Source: Halalkaliarchaeum sp. AArc-CO
GTDB taxonomy: Archaea > Halobacteriota > Halobacteria > Halobacteriales > Haloferacaceae
Assembly: GCF_024972735.1 (NCBI RefSeq)
Contig: NZ_CP087723.1
Location: 620,001 to 684,000 of the forward strand
Reading direction: 5' to 3'
Length of the DNA: 64,000 nucleotides
The stretch's first letter is position 1. Each line of letters opens with the position of its first letter. Below, one piece after another: positions 24,864-36,200 of the stretch. A program made the position numbers and the translations under genes. A model generated the notes under the pieces. That model was not told the DNA's origin. It worked only from the letters and a program-made list of their open reading frames with translations, and ran no database searches.

Positions 24864-25533
24864 GGTCGATCCGTTCGCCGTCGAGGCTTTCCGGATCGGC
24901 CTCGACGGCCGCCCACACGAACATCGGGGCGACGTCCGCCGGGTCCCGGGCCCGATCTGCGCCCGTGAGATCGGTCGCCACGAGGCCGGGATCGACGACT
25001 CCGACCGCCTGTTCGAGGTCGGCGGAAAACGCCCGGGCGACCGCCTCGGCCCCGGCTTTCGACACCGCGTACGCACCCACACCGGACTTCGTCTCGTGGG
25101 CGACGCCACCCGACGGGACGAGCACCCGCGCGTCGGGCTGGAGGTGGGGCAGCGCCTCGCGGATCGTCGCGAACACTCCCCGGACGTTGGTCCGGAGCGT
25201 GTCGTCGAACGTCGCGTACTGCTCGGAATCGATCGGCGTCTGTCCCGGCGTGCCGTGAGCGACGCCGGCGTTCGCGACGACGACGTCGATCCCGTCGGCC
25301 ACACCAGCGCGGGCGGCGTGTTCCATCAACCGTTCGACGTCGAATTCGTCGCGGACGTCGGTTCGGAGGCCGGACGCCGACCCCTCGAGCGCAGACAGCT
25401 CGGCTACCGTTTCCTCGATAGCCTCCTCTCCTCGCGAAGCGACGACGACGTGGTCGCCACGCTCGACGAACGCGCGGGCGACGCCGCGCCCGATCCCGCG
25501 CGTCCCGCCGGTGACGACGACCGTCAGAACCAT
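24835..25533 (-). CDS. Short-chain dehydrogenase/reductase
   Basis: The 232-residue classical SDR begins MVLTVVVTGGTRGIGRGVAR (TGxxxGIG dinucleotide motif). It has NNAG-equivalent VVANAG, the catalytic Ser in VPSGGVAHE, and the YAVSKAG YxxxK pair with Lys. The substrate is not inferable. It converges on trpG with a 29-bp overlap and is divergent from crtI, so the 95-bp space upstream holds both promoters. Confidence 0.9.
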   Translation of the reverse strand: MVLTVVVTGGTRGIGRGVARAFVERGDHVVVASRGEEAIEETVAELSALEGSASGLRTDVRDEFDVERLMEHAARAGVADGIDVVVANAGVAHGTPGQTPIDSEQYATFDDTLRTNVRGVFATIREALPHLQPDARVLVPSGGVAHETKSGVGAYAVSKAGAEAVARAFSADLEQAVGVVDPGLVATDLTGADRARDPADVAPMFVWAAVEADPESLDGERIDLRTWKSATR

Positions 25534-25628
25534 ACTCTCTCTTCGCTCGGCACAGCCTTAGTTGTTCAGCTCGTGGACGCTCTCTTGCCGGGGCAAGATT
25601 GACACTCGTGTCCGACCTATCAGGATGC

Positions 25629-27137
25629 ATGGATTCGCCTCCGGATCTCGGTTCGCTCGCCGGTGAGTCCGTCGTCGTGATCGGCGGCGGGTTCGGCGGG
25701 CTCTCGACCGCCTGTTATCTCGCCGATGCTGGCGCCGACGTGACCCTCCTCGAGAAGAACGAACAGCTCGGCGGCCGTGCGAGCAGGCTGGAAGTCGACG
25801 GGTTCGAGTTCGATATGGGCCCCTCGTGGTATCTGATGCCCGACGTGTTCGAGCGGTTCTTCGGTCACTTCGGCCGGGAGCCGTCCGAGTACTACTCGCT
25901 GTCCAGACTCGATCCACACTACCGGATCTTCTTCAAGGACGGGGACCGTGTCGATCTGGTTCCGGATCTCGAAGAGAACAGACGGCTGTTCGAGTCCTAC
26001 GAGCCTGGCGCCGGCGAGGCGCTCGCTCGGTACCTCGAGACGTCGAAACGGAACTACGAGCTCGGAATGCGGGAGTTCGTCTACGAGGACCGCCCTCGTC
26101 TCAGGGATTACGTCGATCTCGAGGTGCTGCGACACTCTCGGCACCTTTCGCTTCTGGGAACGATGCAGGGCCACGTCGAGGAGTACTTCTCGCACCCGAA
26201 GCTCCAGCAGATCATGCAGTACACGCTGGTGTTCCTGGGCGGATCGCCGCACAACACGCCCGCGCTGTACAATCTCATGAGTCACGTCGACTTCAACATG
26301 GGCGTCTACTACCCGGACGGCGGAATCGGCGCCGTCGTCGACGGGATCGTCGAGCTCGGGGACGAACTCGGCGTCGCGTTTCACACTGGCCAGCCGGTCC
26401 GAAAGATCGCCGGCAGACGCGGCGGGTTCGCAGTCAGAACCGAAGCAGACGGGGAGTTCCTCGCGGATCTGGTGGTTTCCGACGCCGACTACGCCCACAC
26501 CGAACAGGAGCTGCTCCCCCCAAAAAAGCGGCAGTATCCCGCCGAGTACTGGGAGAGCCGGACGTACGCACCGTCGGCGTATCTCGTATATCTGGGGGTC
26601 GAAGGCGACGTCGAACCGCTCGCGCACCACACGCTGGTGCTTCCGACCGACTGGGACGACCACTTCGAGGAGATCTTCGAGGAACCCGCTTGGCCCGAGA
26701 ACCCGGCGTACTACCTGTGTGTCCCCTCCGAAACCGACGACTCGGTCTCCCCGGACGGGCACAGCAACCTGTTTGCGCTGGTACCGATCGCGCCCGGGCT
26801 CGAGGACACGCCCGAGCGCCGGGCGGCGTTTCGAGAACAGTTGTTCGACGATATCGAGGCGAACACGGGCGTCGATCTCCGGGATCGGATCGTCGTAGAG
26901 GAGACCTTCTGTGTGGACGACTTCGCCGACCGATACAACGCGTACGCCGGCTCCGCGCTCGGACTCGCACATACGCTGTCACAGACGGCGCTGCTTCGCC
27001 CGAACCGAACGTCGACTGCGGTTGACGGGCTCTACTTTACGGGATCGTACACCACTCCCGGAATCGGCGTCCCGATGTGTCTCATCAGCGGCCAGCTGAC
27101 TGCAGAACGGATGGCGGAGACGAGTGGGGAGAACTGA
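25629..27137 (+). CDS. crtI: Phytoene desaturase
   Basis: The 502-residue FAD enzyme converts phytoene to lycopene in four steps. The dinucleotide motif VVVIGGGFGGLSTACYLA lies at about residues 15-32 and the C-terminal FTGSYTTPGIGVPM segment is the bacterial/archaeal CrtI signature. Of several in-frame starts, ATG 25629 leaves a short N-terminus before the FAD motif. It is followed 13 bp later by lyeJ. Confidence 0.93.
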   Translation: MDSPPDLGSLAGESVVVIGGGFGGLSTACYLADAGADVTLLEKNEQLGGRASRLEVDGFEFDMGPSWYLMPDVFERFFGHFGREPSEYYSLSRLDPHYRIFFKDGDRVDLVPDLEENRRLFESYEPGAGEALARYLETSKRNYELGMREFVYEDRPRLRDYVDLEVLRHSRHLSLLGTMQGHVEEYFSHPKLQQIMQYTLVFLGGSPHNTPALYNLMSHVDFNMGVYYPDGGIGAVVDGIVELGDELGVAFHTGQPVRKIAGRRGGFAVRTEADGEFLADLVVSDADYAHTEQELLPPKKRQYPAEYWESRTYAPSAYLVYLGVEGDVEPLAHHTLVLPTDWDDHFEEIFEEPAWPENPAYYLCVPSETDDSVSPDGHSNLFALVPIAPGLEDTPERRAAFREQLFDDIEANTGVDLRDRIVVEETFCVDDFADRYNAYAGSALGLAHTLSQTALLRPNRTSTAVDGLYFTGSYTTPGIGVPMCLISGQLTAERMAETSGEN

Positions 27138-27150
27138 CGAGCGATCGATC

Positions 27151-28005
27151 ATGGGCTGGGATCGACTGTCGTATCTCATCACGCTGTCTCGCCCCCGGTT
27201 CTGGCTGTATCTCGCCGGCCCGGTGGTCGTCGCCGTCGCGTTCGGAGCGACTACTGTCTCGGAGCTTTTCACAGTCGAAACGGTTCTGCTCGCGGTGTAC
27301 TTCCTCGTCCCGGCGAACGTGCTCCTCTACGGCGTAAACGACGTCTTCGACGCCGAGATCGACGCTGTCAACCCCAAAAAGGAGGCTCGGGAGGCCCGGT
27401 GGACGGGCGACTGGTTCGTTCTCCTCGTGGTGATCGCGTCCGGCCTCCTCGGGGTCGGCCTCTTTGCGATCACCCCGACGGGTGCCTGGCCATGGCTCGC
27501 TGGGTTCTTCCTGCTCGCGGTGGGGTACAGCGTACCCCCGGCCCGGTTCAAAACCACGCCGTTTCTGGATTCACTCTCCAACGGGCTGTACGTTCTCCCG
27601 GGGATCGCCGCCTACGTGACCGTCGCCGGGGGACAGCCGCCGGTGGCGGGGGTCGTCGGCGCGTGGCTGTGGACGATGGGGATGCACACGTTCTCGGCGA
27701 TCCCCGACATCGAACCCGACCGCGCGGCGGGAATCCAGACGACGGCGACTGTCCTCGGCGAAACGCGGACGTTCGGCTACTGTGGCGGCGTCTGGCTGCT
27801 GTCCGCGGTCGGGTTCGGTCTCGTCGACCTCCGTCTCGGTGCGCTTCTGCTGGTGTATCCCGCGGCGGTGCTTGTCGTCTATCGCTCCGACGTTGACGTC
27901 GCCCGAGCATACTGGTGGTATCCGACACTCAACACGCTCGTCGGCACCGTTCTAACGCTCGGGGCGCTGTGGCGGATCGTTCCGCTCACGGAGGTGATCG
28001 CGTGA
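27151..28005 (+). CDS. lyeJ: Lycopene elongase/hydratase (UbiA-type prenyltransferase)
   Basis: This is a polytopic 284-residue UbiA-family protein. The NDVFDAEID motif lies at 63-71, with the second aspartate-rich motif in DIEPDRAAG. In Haloferax and Haloarcula the equivalent gene adds C5 units to lycopene ends and hydrates them, giving C50 bacterioruberin precursors. Position directly between crtI and cruF makes this role very likely. It overlaps cruF by 4 bp (GTGA). Confidence 0.92.
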   Translation: MGWDRLSYLITLSRPRFWLYLAGPVVVAVAFGATTVSELFTVETVLLAVYFLVPANVLLYGVNDVFDAEIDAVNPKKEAREARWTGDWFVLLVVIASGLLGVGLFAITPTGAWPWLAGFFLLAVGYSVPPARFKTTPFLDSLSNGLYVLPGIAAYVTVAGGQPPVAGVVGAWLWTMGMHTFSAIPDIEPDRAAGIQTTATVLGETRTFGYCGGVWLLSAVGFGLVDLRLGALLLVYPAAVLVVYRSDVDVARAYWWYPTLNTLVGTVLTLGALWRIVPLTEVIA

Positions 28006-28883
28006 GCGGACGTACCGTCCCCGAATGGGTCTCTATCGGAGCGGTCCGCGACCGACTGCCGAACACGCGACGGGAGTTCGAACGGGCACTCGACCGCACG
28101 GTCGACGAGAACCGATTCACGATCGCGGTCCTCTTCCCGACGGTCGGCGGGCTGCTCCTGGTCGCCAGTGCGGAGGGGCTGCTTCCGGAACCTCTCGCCT
28201 TCAACCCCTGGTTACTCCTGGTCGGCGTCGCAGTGATGCGGTCGCCGCTCGTGGCCGGCGTGGCACCTCTGGTCGACCGGCGGGCCGGTGCGTGGCTCGG
28301 GTTGCTCGTCGCGTACACCTATGTGATCGAACACGTCGGTGTCCGGACGGGCTGGCCGTACGGCCACTTCGAGTACGGAATCAGCCTCGGCCCGATGGTG
28401 GGGGGCGTTCCCCTCGCGTTGCCGCTGTTTTTCATTCCCCTCGTGGCGAACGCGTACCTGCTTTGCCTACTTTTGCTGGGGTCGCGGGCGAACTCGACCC
28501 CGATCCGGCTCGCGACCGTCATCGGGTTCGTCATCGCGATGGACGCCGTCCTCGATCCCGGTGCAGTCGCACTCGGATTCTGGGAGTACGACGGCGGTGG
28601 GATCTTCTATGAAGTCCCACTGTCGAACTACGCAGGATGGGTGCTGTCTGCGACGGTCGCGGTCGTCTCGCTCGATCGGGCGTTCGACCGTACTGGATTG
28701 CGTTCGCGCCTTCGTTCGACGCCGTTCATGCTCGACGACATGGTGAGTTTCGTGATCCTGTGGGGCGGCATCAACGTCTGGTTTGGCAACCCGATCCCCG
28801 CGCTGCTTGCGGCGGCGATGGCTGCGGGTCTGATCGCGACTGATCGCTTCGACTCGGAACTGCTGTGGCCGTGGCGCGACTGA
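28002..28883 (+). CDS. cruF: Bisanhydrobacterioruberin hydratase CruF
   Basis: The protein of about 293 residues is highly hydrophobic with at least seven TM segments. It starts at GTG 28002, overlapping lyeJ by 4 bp. The segments GWPYGHFEYG and MDAVLDPGAVALGFWEY match the CruF carotenoid hydratase family, which hydrates the C50 end groups in the last step to bacterioruberin. The upstream extension to 27915 was rejected because it lies within lyeJ. Confidence 0.92.
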   Translation: MSGRTVPEWVSIGAVRDRLPNTRREFERALDRTVDENRFTIAVLFPTVGGLLLVASAEGLLPEPLAFNPWLLLVGVAVMRSPLVAGVAPLVDRRAGAWLGLLVAYTYVIEHVGVRTGWPYGHFEYGISLGPMVGGVPLALPLFFIPLVANAYLLCLLLLGSRANSTPIRLATVIGFVIAMDAVLDPGAVALGFWEYDGGGIFYEVPLSNYAGWVLSATVAVVSLDRAFDRTGLRSRLRSTPFMLDDMVSFVILWGGINVWFGNPIPALLAAAMAAGLIATDRFDSELLWPWRD

Positions 28884-28956
28884 CGGACTTCGTGTGTCAC
28901 CACGACCGGTGTCTCGGCGCGAAAACGTCTTGTCCGTGCTCTCCCCTGTGTAATTC

Positions 28957-29088
28957 GTGACAGCGAACCCGACTGGTGGCGGCCGACCGTGCCCGCTCTG
29001 TGGCCGCCCCATGGCCCGTCGCCACTGCAAGTATGTCTGTCCCAGTCACGGCGTCGTCTACGACTGTTCGGATACGTTCTGGTACTGA
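28957..29088 (+). CDS. Zinc-finger microprotein (43 aa), HVO_2523-like
   Basis: Read directly from the sequence, this frame starts at GTG 28957 and encodes MTANPTGGGRPCPLCG, then RPMARRHCKYVCPSHGVVYD and CSDTFWY. Six Cys and two His residues, including CPLCG, CKYVC and the terminal C, give up to two zinc sites. In Haloferax a zinc-finger protein of this type lies next to crtB, the context seen here. It is too short for ordinary ORF lists. Its function is unknown, but association with the carotenoid cluster suggests a regulatory role. Confidence 0.8.
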   Translation: MTANPTGGGRPCPLCGRPMARRHCKYVCPSHGVVYDCSDTFWY

Positions 29089-29241
29089 CATACTCCCGCC
29101 GAACGACGGGTATTTATGTTATCTCTGTGGTCTGTGGATCCGGGTTCGCACGAACTGTTATATGATTGGCACCCCTACTACGAAGGTGTAAAATGCGCCC
29201 CCGGAATAACACCTCGATAGCGACCCTGCCCGCCTCCAGAG

Positions 29242-30201
29242 ATGATCGATGACGAACAGATCGCCCGAAGCAAGGCGATCCAACAGCGGACCGGGAAGAC
29301 GTTTCACGTCGCCACGCGACTCCTTCCCGAGCGCGTCCGCGAGGCGACGTACGTTCTGTATGCGTTCTTTCGTGTTGCAGACGAAGTCGTCGACGATCCC
29401 GGTGGCAAGGGGCCCGCCGAACAGCGGGCGGAGCTCGAGCGGATCCGTCGGGCTGCACTCGGGGAGGAGTCGACGGACGATCCCGTCCTGTCGGCGTTTT
29501 CGGAGCTTCGCGTCGAGTACGGGATCGACGACCGGGACGTGAACGTCTTCGTCGACGCGATGGTAGCCGACATCGACACCTCCAGATACGAGACCTACGA
29601 GGAGCTGGAGGTGTACATGGACGGCTCCGCCGCCGCGGTCGGCCGGATGATGACCGCCGTAATGGATCCAGACTCGCCGGAAGATGCGCTCTCTCACGCG
29701 ACTGCGCTGGGGGAAGCGTTTCAGCTCACGAACTTCCTCCGGGACGTTCGGGAGGACGTACTCGAGCGCGATCGGATCTACCTCCCGAAGTCGACGCTTT
29801 CCGACCACGGAGTCACCGAAGAGCAGATCGAACGCCTCCGGATGGACGAGGGGTTCGCTGCGGCGATGCGGACGGAGCTCGCCCGCGCGGAACGCCTCTA
29901 CCGGGACGGTGTCGCCGGGATCAAGTATTTGCCGAAGGATTGCCAACTGGCAGTCCTGCTCGCTGCGGTACTGTACGCCGACCACCACCGACTCATCCGC
30001 AAGCGGAACTACGACGTCCTCTCGGAGACGCCCCAACTGTCGCTTTCCCGAAAACTGTATCTGCTGGCGAAAACCCGCTGGAAGTGGTCCTGGAACAAGG
30101 ATCCGGAAGCCGTCTTTCGCGACGTCGCCGCGGGATTCGGGGAAGAACGGCCGAGTCCCGGACGCGGGCCGCACGATCCGCCGGCCGTGGGAACGGATTA
30201 A
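29242..30201 (+). CDS. crtB: Phytoene synthase
   Basis: The 319-residue squalene/phytoene synthase family enzyme condenses two GGPP to phytoene. The first DxxxD motif is DEVVDD at about residues 47-52, and the second is in NFLRDVREDVLERDR near residue 170, with YLPKS following. A TATA-like TTATATGATT lies about 80 bp upstream. It completes, with crtI, lyeJ and cruF, the route to bacterioruberin. The convergent reductase gene ends 37 bp downstream. Confidence 0.95.
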   Translation: MIDDEQIARSKAIQQRTGKTFHVATRLLPERVREATYVLYAFFRVADEVVDDPGGKGPAEQRAELERIRRAALGEESTDDPVLSAFSELRVEYGIDDRDVNVFVDAMVADIDTSRYETYEELEVYMDGSAAAVGRMMTAVMDPDSPEDALSHATALGEAFQLTNFLRDVREDVLERDRIYLPKSTLSDHGVTEEQIERLRMDEGFAAAMRTELARAERLYRDGVAGIKYLPKDCQLAVLLAAVLYADHHRLIRKRNYDVLSETPQLSLSRKLYLLAKTRWKWSWNKDPEAVFRDVAAGFGEERPSPGRGPHDPPAVGTD

Positions 30202-30237
30202 CCGCCTTCACCGCCCGAAGGGAGTACTGGCGTTATC

Positions 30238-33200
30238 TCAACACTCCGACCAGCCACAGGACTCGCAGGTCTTACAGCCCTCCGAGTAGTACAGCGACAT
30301 CGAGCCACACTCGGGACACTCGGGCGACTCTCCGGCGTCGATGAGCGCCTGGGTCGCGTCGACGCCGTCGTCCCTCCCGGCATCGGTACCGGCCCCGTTC
30401 TCGGCGAGTGAAGAGCCCCCGTCGGTTTCCTCGTCGCTGTCGACGTCGTGGACGTCGTTGTCGCCGACGGCCGCGGACATCCCGCCGGCGGCCTCTTCGA
30501 GACGCTGTTGCTGTGGGTAGCCCTTTTCGATTTCGTCGTCCAGGTACCGCCGCATCGCGGTGCCGATCGCGTCCGGGATGGACTGTATCTGTTCGCCTTT
30601 GTCCCAGGCGACTTTCGGCGACCGGGTCCCCTGGAGTTCGTCGACGATCTCGTGGGGGTCGACGCCCGACCGCAGCGCCGTCGAGATCACCTTCGCCAGC
30701 GCCTCCGTAAAGGAGTTGGTGAACCCGCCCGAGTGGCCGATGTTCGCGAACAGCTCGAACGGTTCGCCGTTCTCGTCCTCGTTGACGGTCACGTACATCT
30801 TCCCGTAGCCGGTGTCGATCCGCTGGGTGACACCGGTGAGCGAGTCGGGTCGGGCCCGACGCTCGGTGTACTTGGACCCGTCGTCGACCGACTCCAGCAA
30901 CGCTTCGATCTCCGCGTCGAGCGCCTCCCGGACGTCGTCGTTCTCGAGGAACGACTCGAGCCCGCCGAACACCTCCTGGATCTGCTCGGTGATCGCCTCG
31001 GCGGCCTCGCTCTCGTCGGCGAAGTCGGTGTTCTTCGCCCGCGTGGTCAACACCTGCTTCGAGCGAGTGCCGTCCCGGTAGACTGTGACGCCCTTTCCGC
31101 CGTGATCGTAGATGTACCGGTACACCTCGTCCATGTCCTCGACGGTCGCCTCGTTCGGGAAGTTGCAGGTCTTGGAGATCGCAGAGTCGACACCTTCCTG
31201 ACAGGCACACTGCACCGAGGCATGTTGCTTTCCAGATAGGTCTTCGGTGATGACGAACAGCTCTCCGATGGAGTCTGGCACCGTCGACAGCCCTTCGACG
31301 CCGTCAAACTCGTTTGCGGCCATCTGCTCTTGTGCCTCCTTTTTCACCGATGAGACGTCGATATCGTTTGCCTCGAGCACCCTAAGGAAGTAGTCGTCGA
31401 ACTCGACGAGCATCTCGTCTCCCTGCACGTCGTCGGTGACGTTTTTGTAGTACGCGACGTTATATATCGGCTCGCAGCCACCTGTCGTATTTCCGAGCAT
31501 CGAGGTGGTGTTGTGGGTGACGAACCCGTTCGCGACGTAGGTGTTGTTCGACGGGACGCTGATGTCCTTGGTGTAGGCCTTCTCCTCGGAGACGGTCTCG
31601 ACGGTCGCCGCGTAGAAGTCCGTGAGACACCGTCCGTCCAGGTGTACCGTCTCGCCCGTCTCGGCTTCTACGTCCCGCACCAGCTTCCGAGAGACAGAAC
31701 CGTTCCTCGGCGACTGGTTGACCCGGTGTTTCACCGAGCTGCTCACCGCGTCGTAGCCGTCGACGTCCCGCAGCGCCTCGACGATCGCCGGCGGATACGT
31801 GTCGTTCTTGTACGACTGGGCCGTGAGTTCGATCTCGGTCGACTTCGTGACGAAGCCGACCTCCTCGAGGAACCGCTTGTCCTCGCGCCTGTTCGCTCCC
31901 CGCAGACAGTGGCGCGGGTGGTCGCCGTAGTGGTCCTCCCTGGCGTCCATCTCCAGAACGTCGCGGACGAACACGACGCCGAGCGAGAGCAGGAGCGTCT
32001 GGACCTGATCCGCCAGCGTCTCCGAGACGGTCGAAAGCTCGACCTTCCGCGAGGCGGTCCCGTCGGCCTCGAACAGCCCGCGGAGGAACGCCTTCGCGAC
32101 CGCTTCGTCGCTCGCGAGCACCTCCTCGGGGACGAACGCGCTTGCGGCACCCTCGCCGGTGTTCCCGTCGGCCTTCTTCCAGCCGTTGTCTTCGAAGTAC
32201 CGCGGGAGGTGACGACCGCCGAAGACGAGCACGTGTCGCGTGTCCCGGTCCTCCACTGTTGGCTCGACGCCGAACAGGGATTCTCCGAGTTCACGGAGGT
32301 ACGTGTCCAGCTCCTCGGCGTCGGACTCGACGACGAGCTTGATCCCGACGTCGTCGTGGACGTAGCCGTCGCCCATGAAGTACCCGAGGAACTCTGCGAG
32401 TTCGGGCGTCATCTCTTCCGGGAGTGTCAGGTTCTCGTCGGAGTTCCAGTGGCGGTTCCCCTTCTCGCTGGTATCCAGTGACGTCCGCGGGCCGTTCTGG
32501 AACGTTCCCCGCTGCAGCATGACGGTGTCGCCCGGCTCGAAGTCGTCGGCCTCCTTCCAGGCGTACTCGCCGTCGTCCGTGAGCGTCCGGAACCGGTGGT
32601 TCGGGGTGGCGGCGACGCTGAAGCCGCCCTCGGTTTCGATCCGGCGCACGTCGGCGAAGCCGTTGTCGTACACGGCGGTCGCGGTCTTCGTCCCGCCGTC
32701 GGTCGAGACGCCGACCTCGATCTCGTCCCACTGCTCGAACTCGGCGGTCGTCTCGTCGAGGTTCTTGATCGGCTGCAGCCCCTCGTCGGTCGAGATCAGC
32801 GAGTCCTCGTCGACGCAGCCGGTCGGTGCGATAGTCGTGGTGTTGTGGTTCCGGATCGGGAACCCGTCTTCCCACTCGTCGGCGTCGAGTCCGGTGTGGT
32901 GCTCGAACCACTCGGCGTACTCGGTCGGGTTCGCGTACTTCGAGTCTTCCCAGTCGGCGAATGCGCCGCGATCCTCTGCCAGCTCGTGGGACGTCCACTT
33001 CGAGGTGTGGTTGATGTGGGTCATGAGCTGGCGGGCGATCTCGTTGCCGGTCTCGGAGCCGTACCGGACGCCCAGCTGGACGTACAGCTGCGCCAGCCCC
33101 ATGATCCCGAGGCCGATCTTGCGCATCTCCCGGACCTTCTGTTCGATCTTCTCGACCGGGAAGTCCGACATCGTGACGACGTTCTCGAGGAACCGAGTGC

Positions 33201-36200
33201 CGCGATCGATCCGGTAGTCGAACTCCTCGAAGTCGATCGCCTCCTCCAGGAACGCCTCGACCGCCTCGGCCTGGCTGTCGTACTCGTCTTCGTGCTCGGC
33301 ACTCCAGGCACGCCAGTCGGGTGCGTCGAGGGCCGCAAGCGTCGAGAGGTTGATGTGACCCAGGTTGCAGGCCTCGTATTCTTCAAGCGGCTGCTCACCA
33401 CAGTTATGAACTACTATCCCATTTCCGATGAACGAATGTGTGTCTGTTTCCGTTAAATCAAACACTTCTTCAGTTCCGTCTTCGAAAACGGATTCCACAG
33501 TCGCCGTATACGTTTCACTGTACGGCCCGTGCGTGTAGGAGTCGATATGTGCCTCGAGTTTCGACTGCTTGTCTTCCCGGAGGAAGCCGATTTCGTCCCG
33601 GAACCGAACGAGATTATCCTTCGAAATGACGAGATCGTGGAATCCCTGGGTTTCGTACTCTTTAGTTCCTCCATTTCCGTCAGGAAGTTCTCGTTTTCCG
33701 GAGGATTTGCGCCCCTCGTATATCGTGCTCGCGATCCCGAAGTTCAAAAGGAGTTGCTGAACTTGAGCGAGAAGGTCGACATCTACACTCGCGAGTCTGA
33801 CTGTTCGGCCGTTTTCCTTGGTCCCCTGTACGCTTCCATCCGCTGTAAACAGCGACTGTAGGAAGCCACGAACCATCTCTTCGCTTCCCTTGAAAACAGC
33901 CTCTGGAACCTGTAACTTGTCGGCTTCGAGGCCGAGGTCGGCTGCGAGTTCGTAAAGACGCTCTGATCGAACCCGCTCTTCTCTTCCGGCCTCGGAACGG
34001 TGACTCTCACGGCGCTGAATCTGTGTTACGCCGACCCCGTAGTCCGCATTTCCGATGGGGTTGCGGACGATTTCGTTTACGTATCCAGCAAACTCCTCGG
34101 AGAGTTCCGTGTCTCGATCGTAGAAGTGGAGAACGGCCCGTTCTTCCGAAGATTTCATCTGGCCGTCGCCGACCAGCCAGCCGAGCACGCGTCCCTCGGC
34201 GGCGGATCCGTGCCGGCCGAATTCGCCTTTCCGGTTCTGGACGTGGACCGTGTCGCCGGCGTCCAGGTCGGCGGCCTCGACCCAGCCGTCGTCGGTCATC
34301 ACGCGGTGGTCGGCGGTCAGGCGGAGTTCGTACCCCTCCTCCGTGGTGAGTTTATATACCTCTTTCTCGCCGGTCCGGTAGACGCTGCTGGCTTCCTTGA
34401 CTCGATCCTCGCTGAGCCGCCCGTCGACGACGACGTCGCGAGCGACGCCCTGCTCGTACAGCTCCTCGGCCGGGATCAGCCCGCTTTCGGTGCTGATGAG
34501 CGTGTCGCCGGTGACGCACGGATTCGTGGCGAGTATGCGATGATCCGGATGGTCCTCCACGTCGAACGAATGCTCCTTGTTCACCCGCTCGAGGTAGATC
34601 ACGCCGGGCTCGCCGTTCTCGTGGGCGCCCTCGACGATGTCCTGCCAGATTTCGGCCGCCGGTACCGACAGCACCTCGCCGACCTCGACGTACTCGCCGA
34701 GGCCGAACATGTCGTACAGTTCCTTCGTCTCCGGGGTCGCGACGTGGGGCTCGCCGGTTCGCGGGTTGGTGAAGGTGAACTCCTCGTCGTTGTACAGCGC
34801 TTCCATGAAGTCGTCCGTGACGCCCACGGAGATGTTGAAGTTAGAGAGGTGTCCCTCGACGGCGTTCCGGAGATGTTTGGGGACTCGGCCCTCGTCGTCG
34901 ATGAGTTCCCGTGCCTCCTCGAGCGCCTCCTTGAAGGAGTTGTGCGTGTAGTCGTCCGGATCGTTCAGCCGCAGCGAGTGAGCCAGCGAGACGTCCTTGT
35001 TCTTCGCGTGGATGAACTGGATGACGTCCGGGTGAGAGACGCGCATCACCCCCATCTGCGCGCCACGGCGGGCACCTCCCTGTGCGATAGTCTCGCAGTT
35101 GTGAACGACAACGTCCTCGGCGACGTATGTGTGGGTACCCGCGACTTCGGCGTTGTAGACCGGTCCACTGTAGTGCGTCCGTTCGATCGAATCGATCGCA
35201 ACGACTTCTCGACCGTTCGCCTGCTTTGTCCGATCCCGTGGAGCGAACCCGTCGGGAACCTCCTCGAAGAGGCATTCGAGTGGGGTTCCGAGTGCAGTAC
35301 TCACGCTCGCACTGACCGAGTACGTCGGCTGCCGGTCCTCCGGGGTCCTATCGTGGCGAGAGAACTGGACGCCACAGCGGACTCCGACCTGGAAGACGAA
35401 GTCGACGATCTCCTCGTTGGCCAGCTTGAGCTGTACGCGCTGACTCTTTCCACGCTTTTCGAGCCGTCCGTCGCCCTCGAACAGCGTCTCCAGCACGCGT
35501 GCCTGAACGGAAACGGGTGCGTTCCAGAGGAAACGGGGGACCGACTTCTCCGACGCGCCGGTGCCGAACGTTCCTTCGATGAAACCCGCGAAGCTGGTAT
35601 GTTCCGCGTGAACGTGGAGCGTGTTCCGGTCTTCGACTTCGCGGATCCGCGAGTCGACCCCGAAGGAGTTGAGCGCTTCCCGGATCTCTTCGGCCGCCGC
35701 CCGCTCGTCGTTGTTCAGCGTAAACGTTACTGTTGAAGGGATCCTCCGCTGGTAGCGGATACTTCCTTCCGCGAGATACCAGCCGGCGACCGTTGCGAAA
35801 TCCTCCGTCGGGACCTCGGATTCGAACGCCGCCGGGGGCGTCCCCTTCGAGACGCCGTAATGCTCCCGGTTGATTACGACCCCTCCGTCGGTGAAGACGA
35901 GGGGGCCGGAAGCCAACCCGGTGAGATCTATCGTCCCGTCGATAGCGATGTCGTTTTCGTCGCTCCAGTGTCCCAAGACGAGATGGTCTCCTTCCTCCAG
36001 ATCGCCGGCATCGATCCACTCGAATCCGTCGTCACGGACGACTTTGAACGGGTGTTCTTCGGTTACGCGAAGCGGCTTGTTGATCCGCTTCGGCGTGATT
36101 TCGACGATCTCCTCGTCGACGAATCGCTCCATCGTCTCAGTGACCGGCTGTGCGTCCCCGTTCTCGTCGATTACCAGTTGACCCTCGTCCAGTTCTTCGA

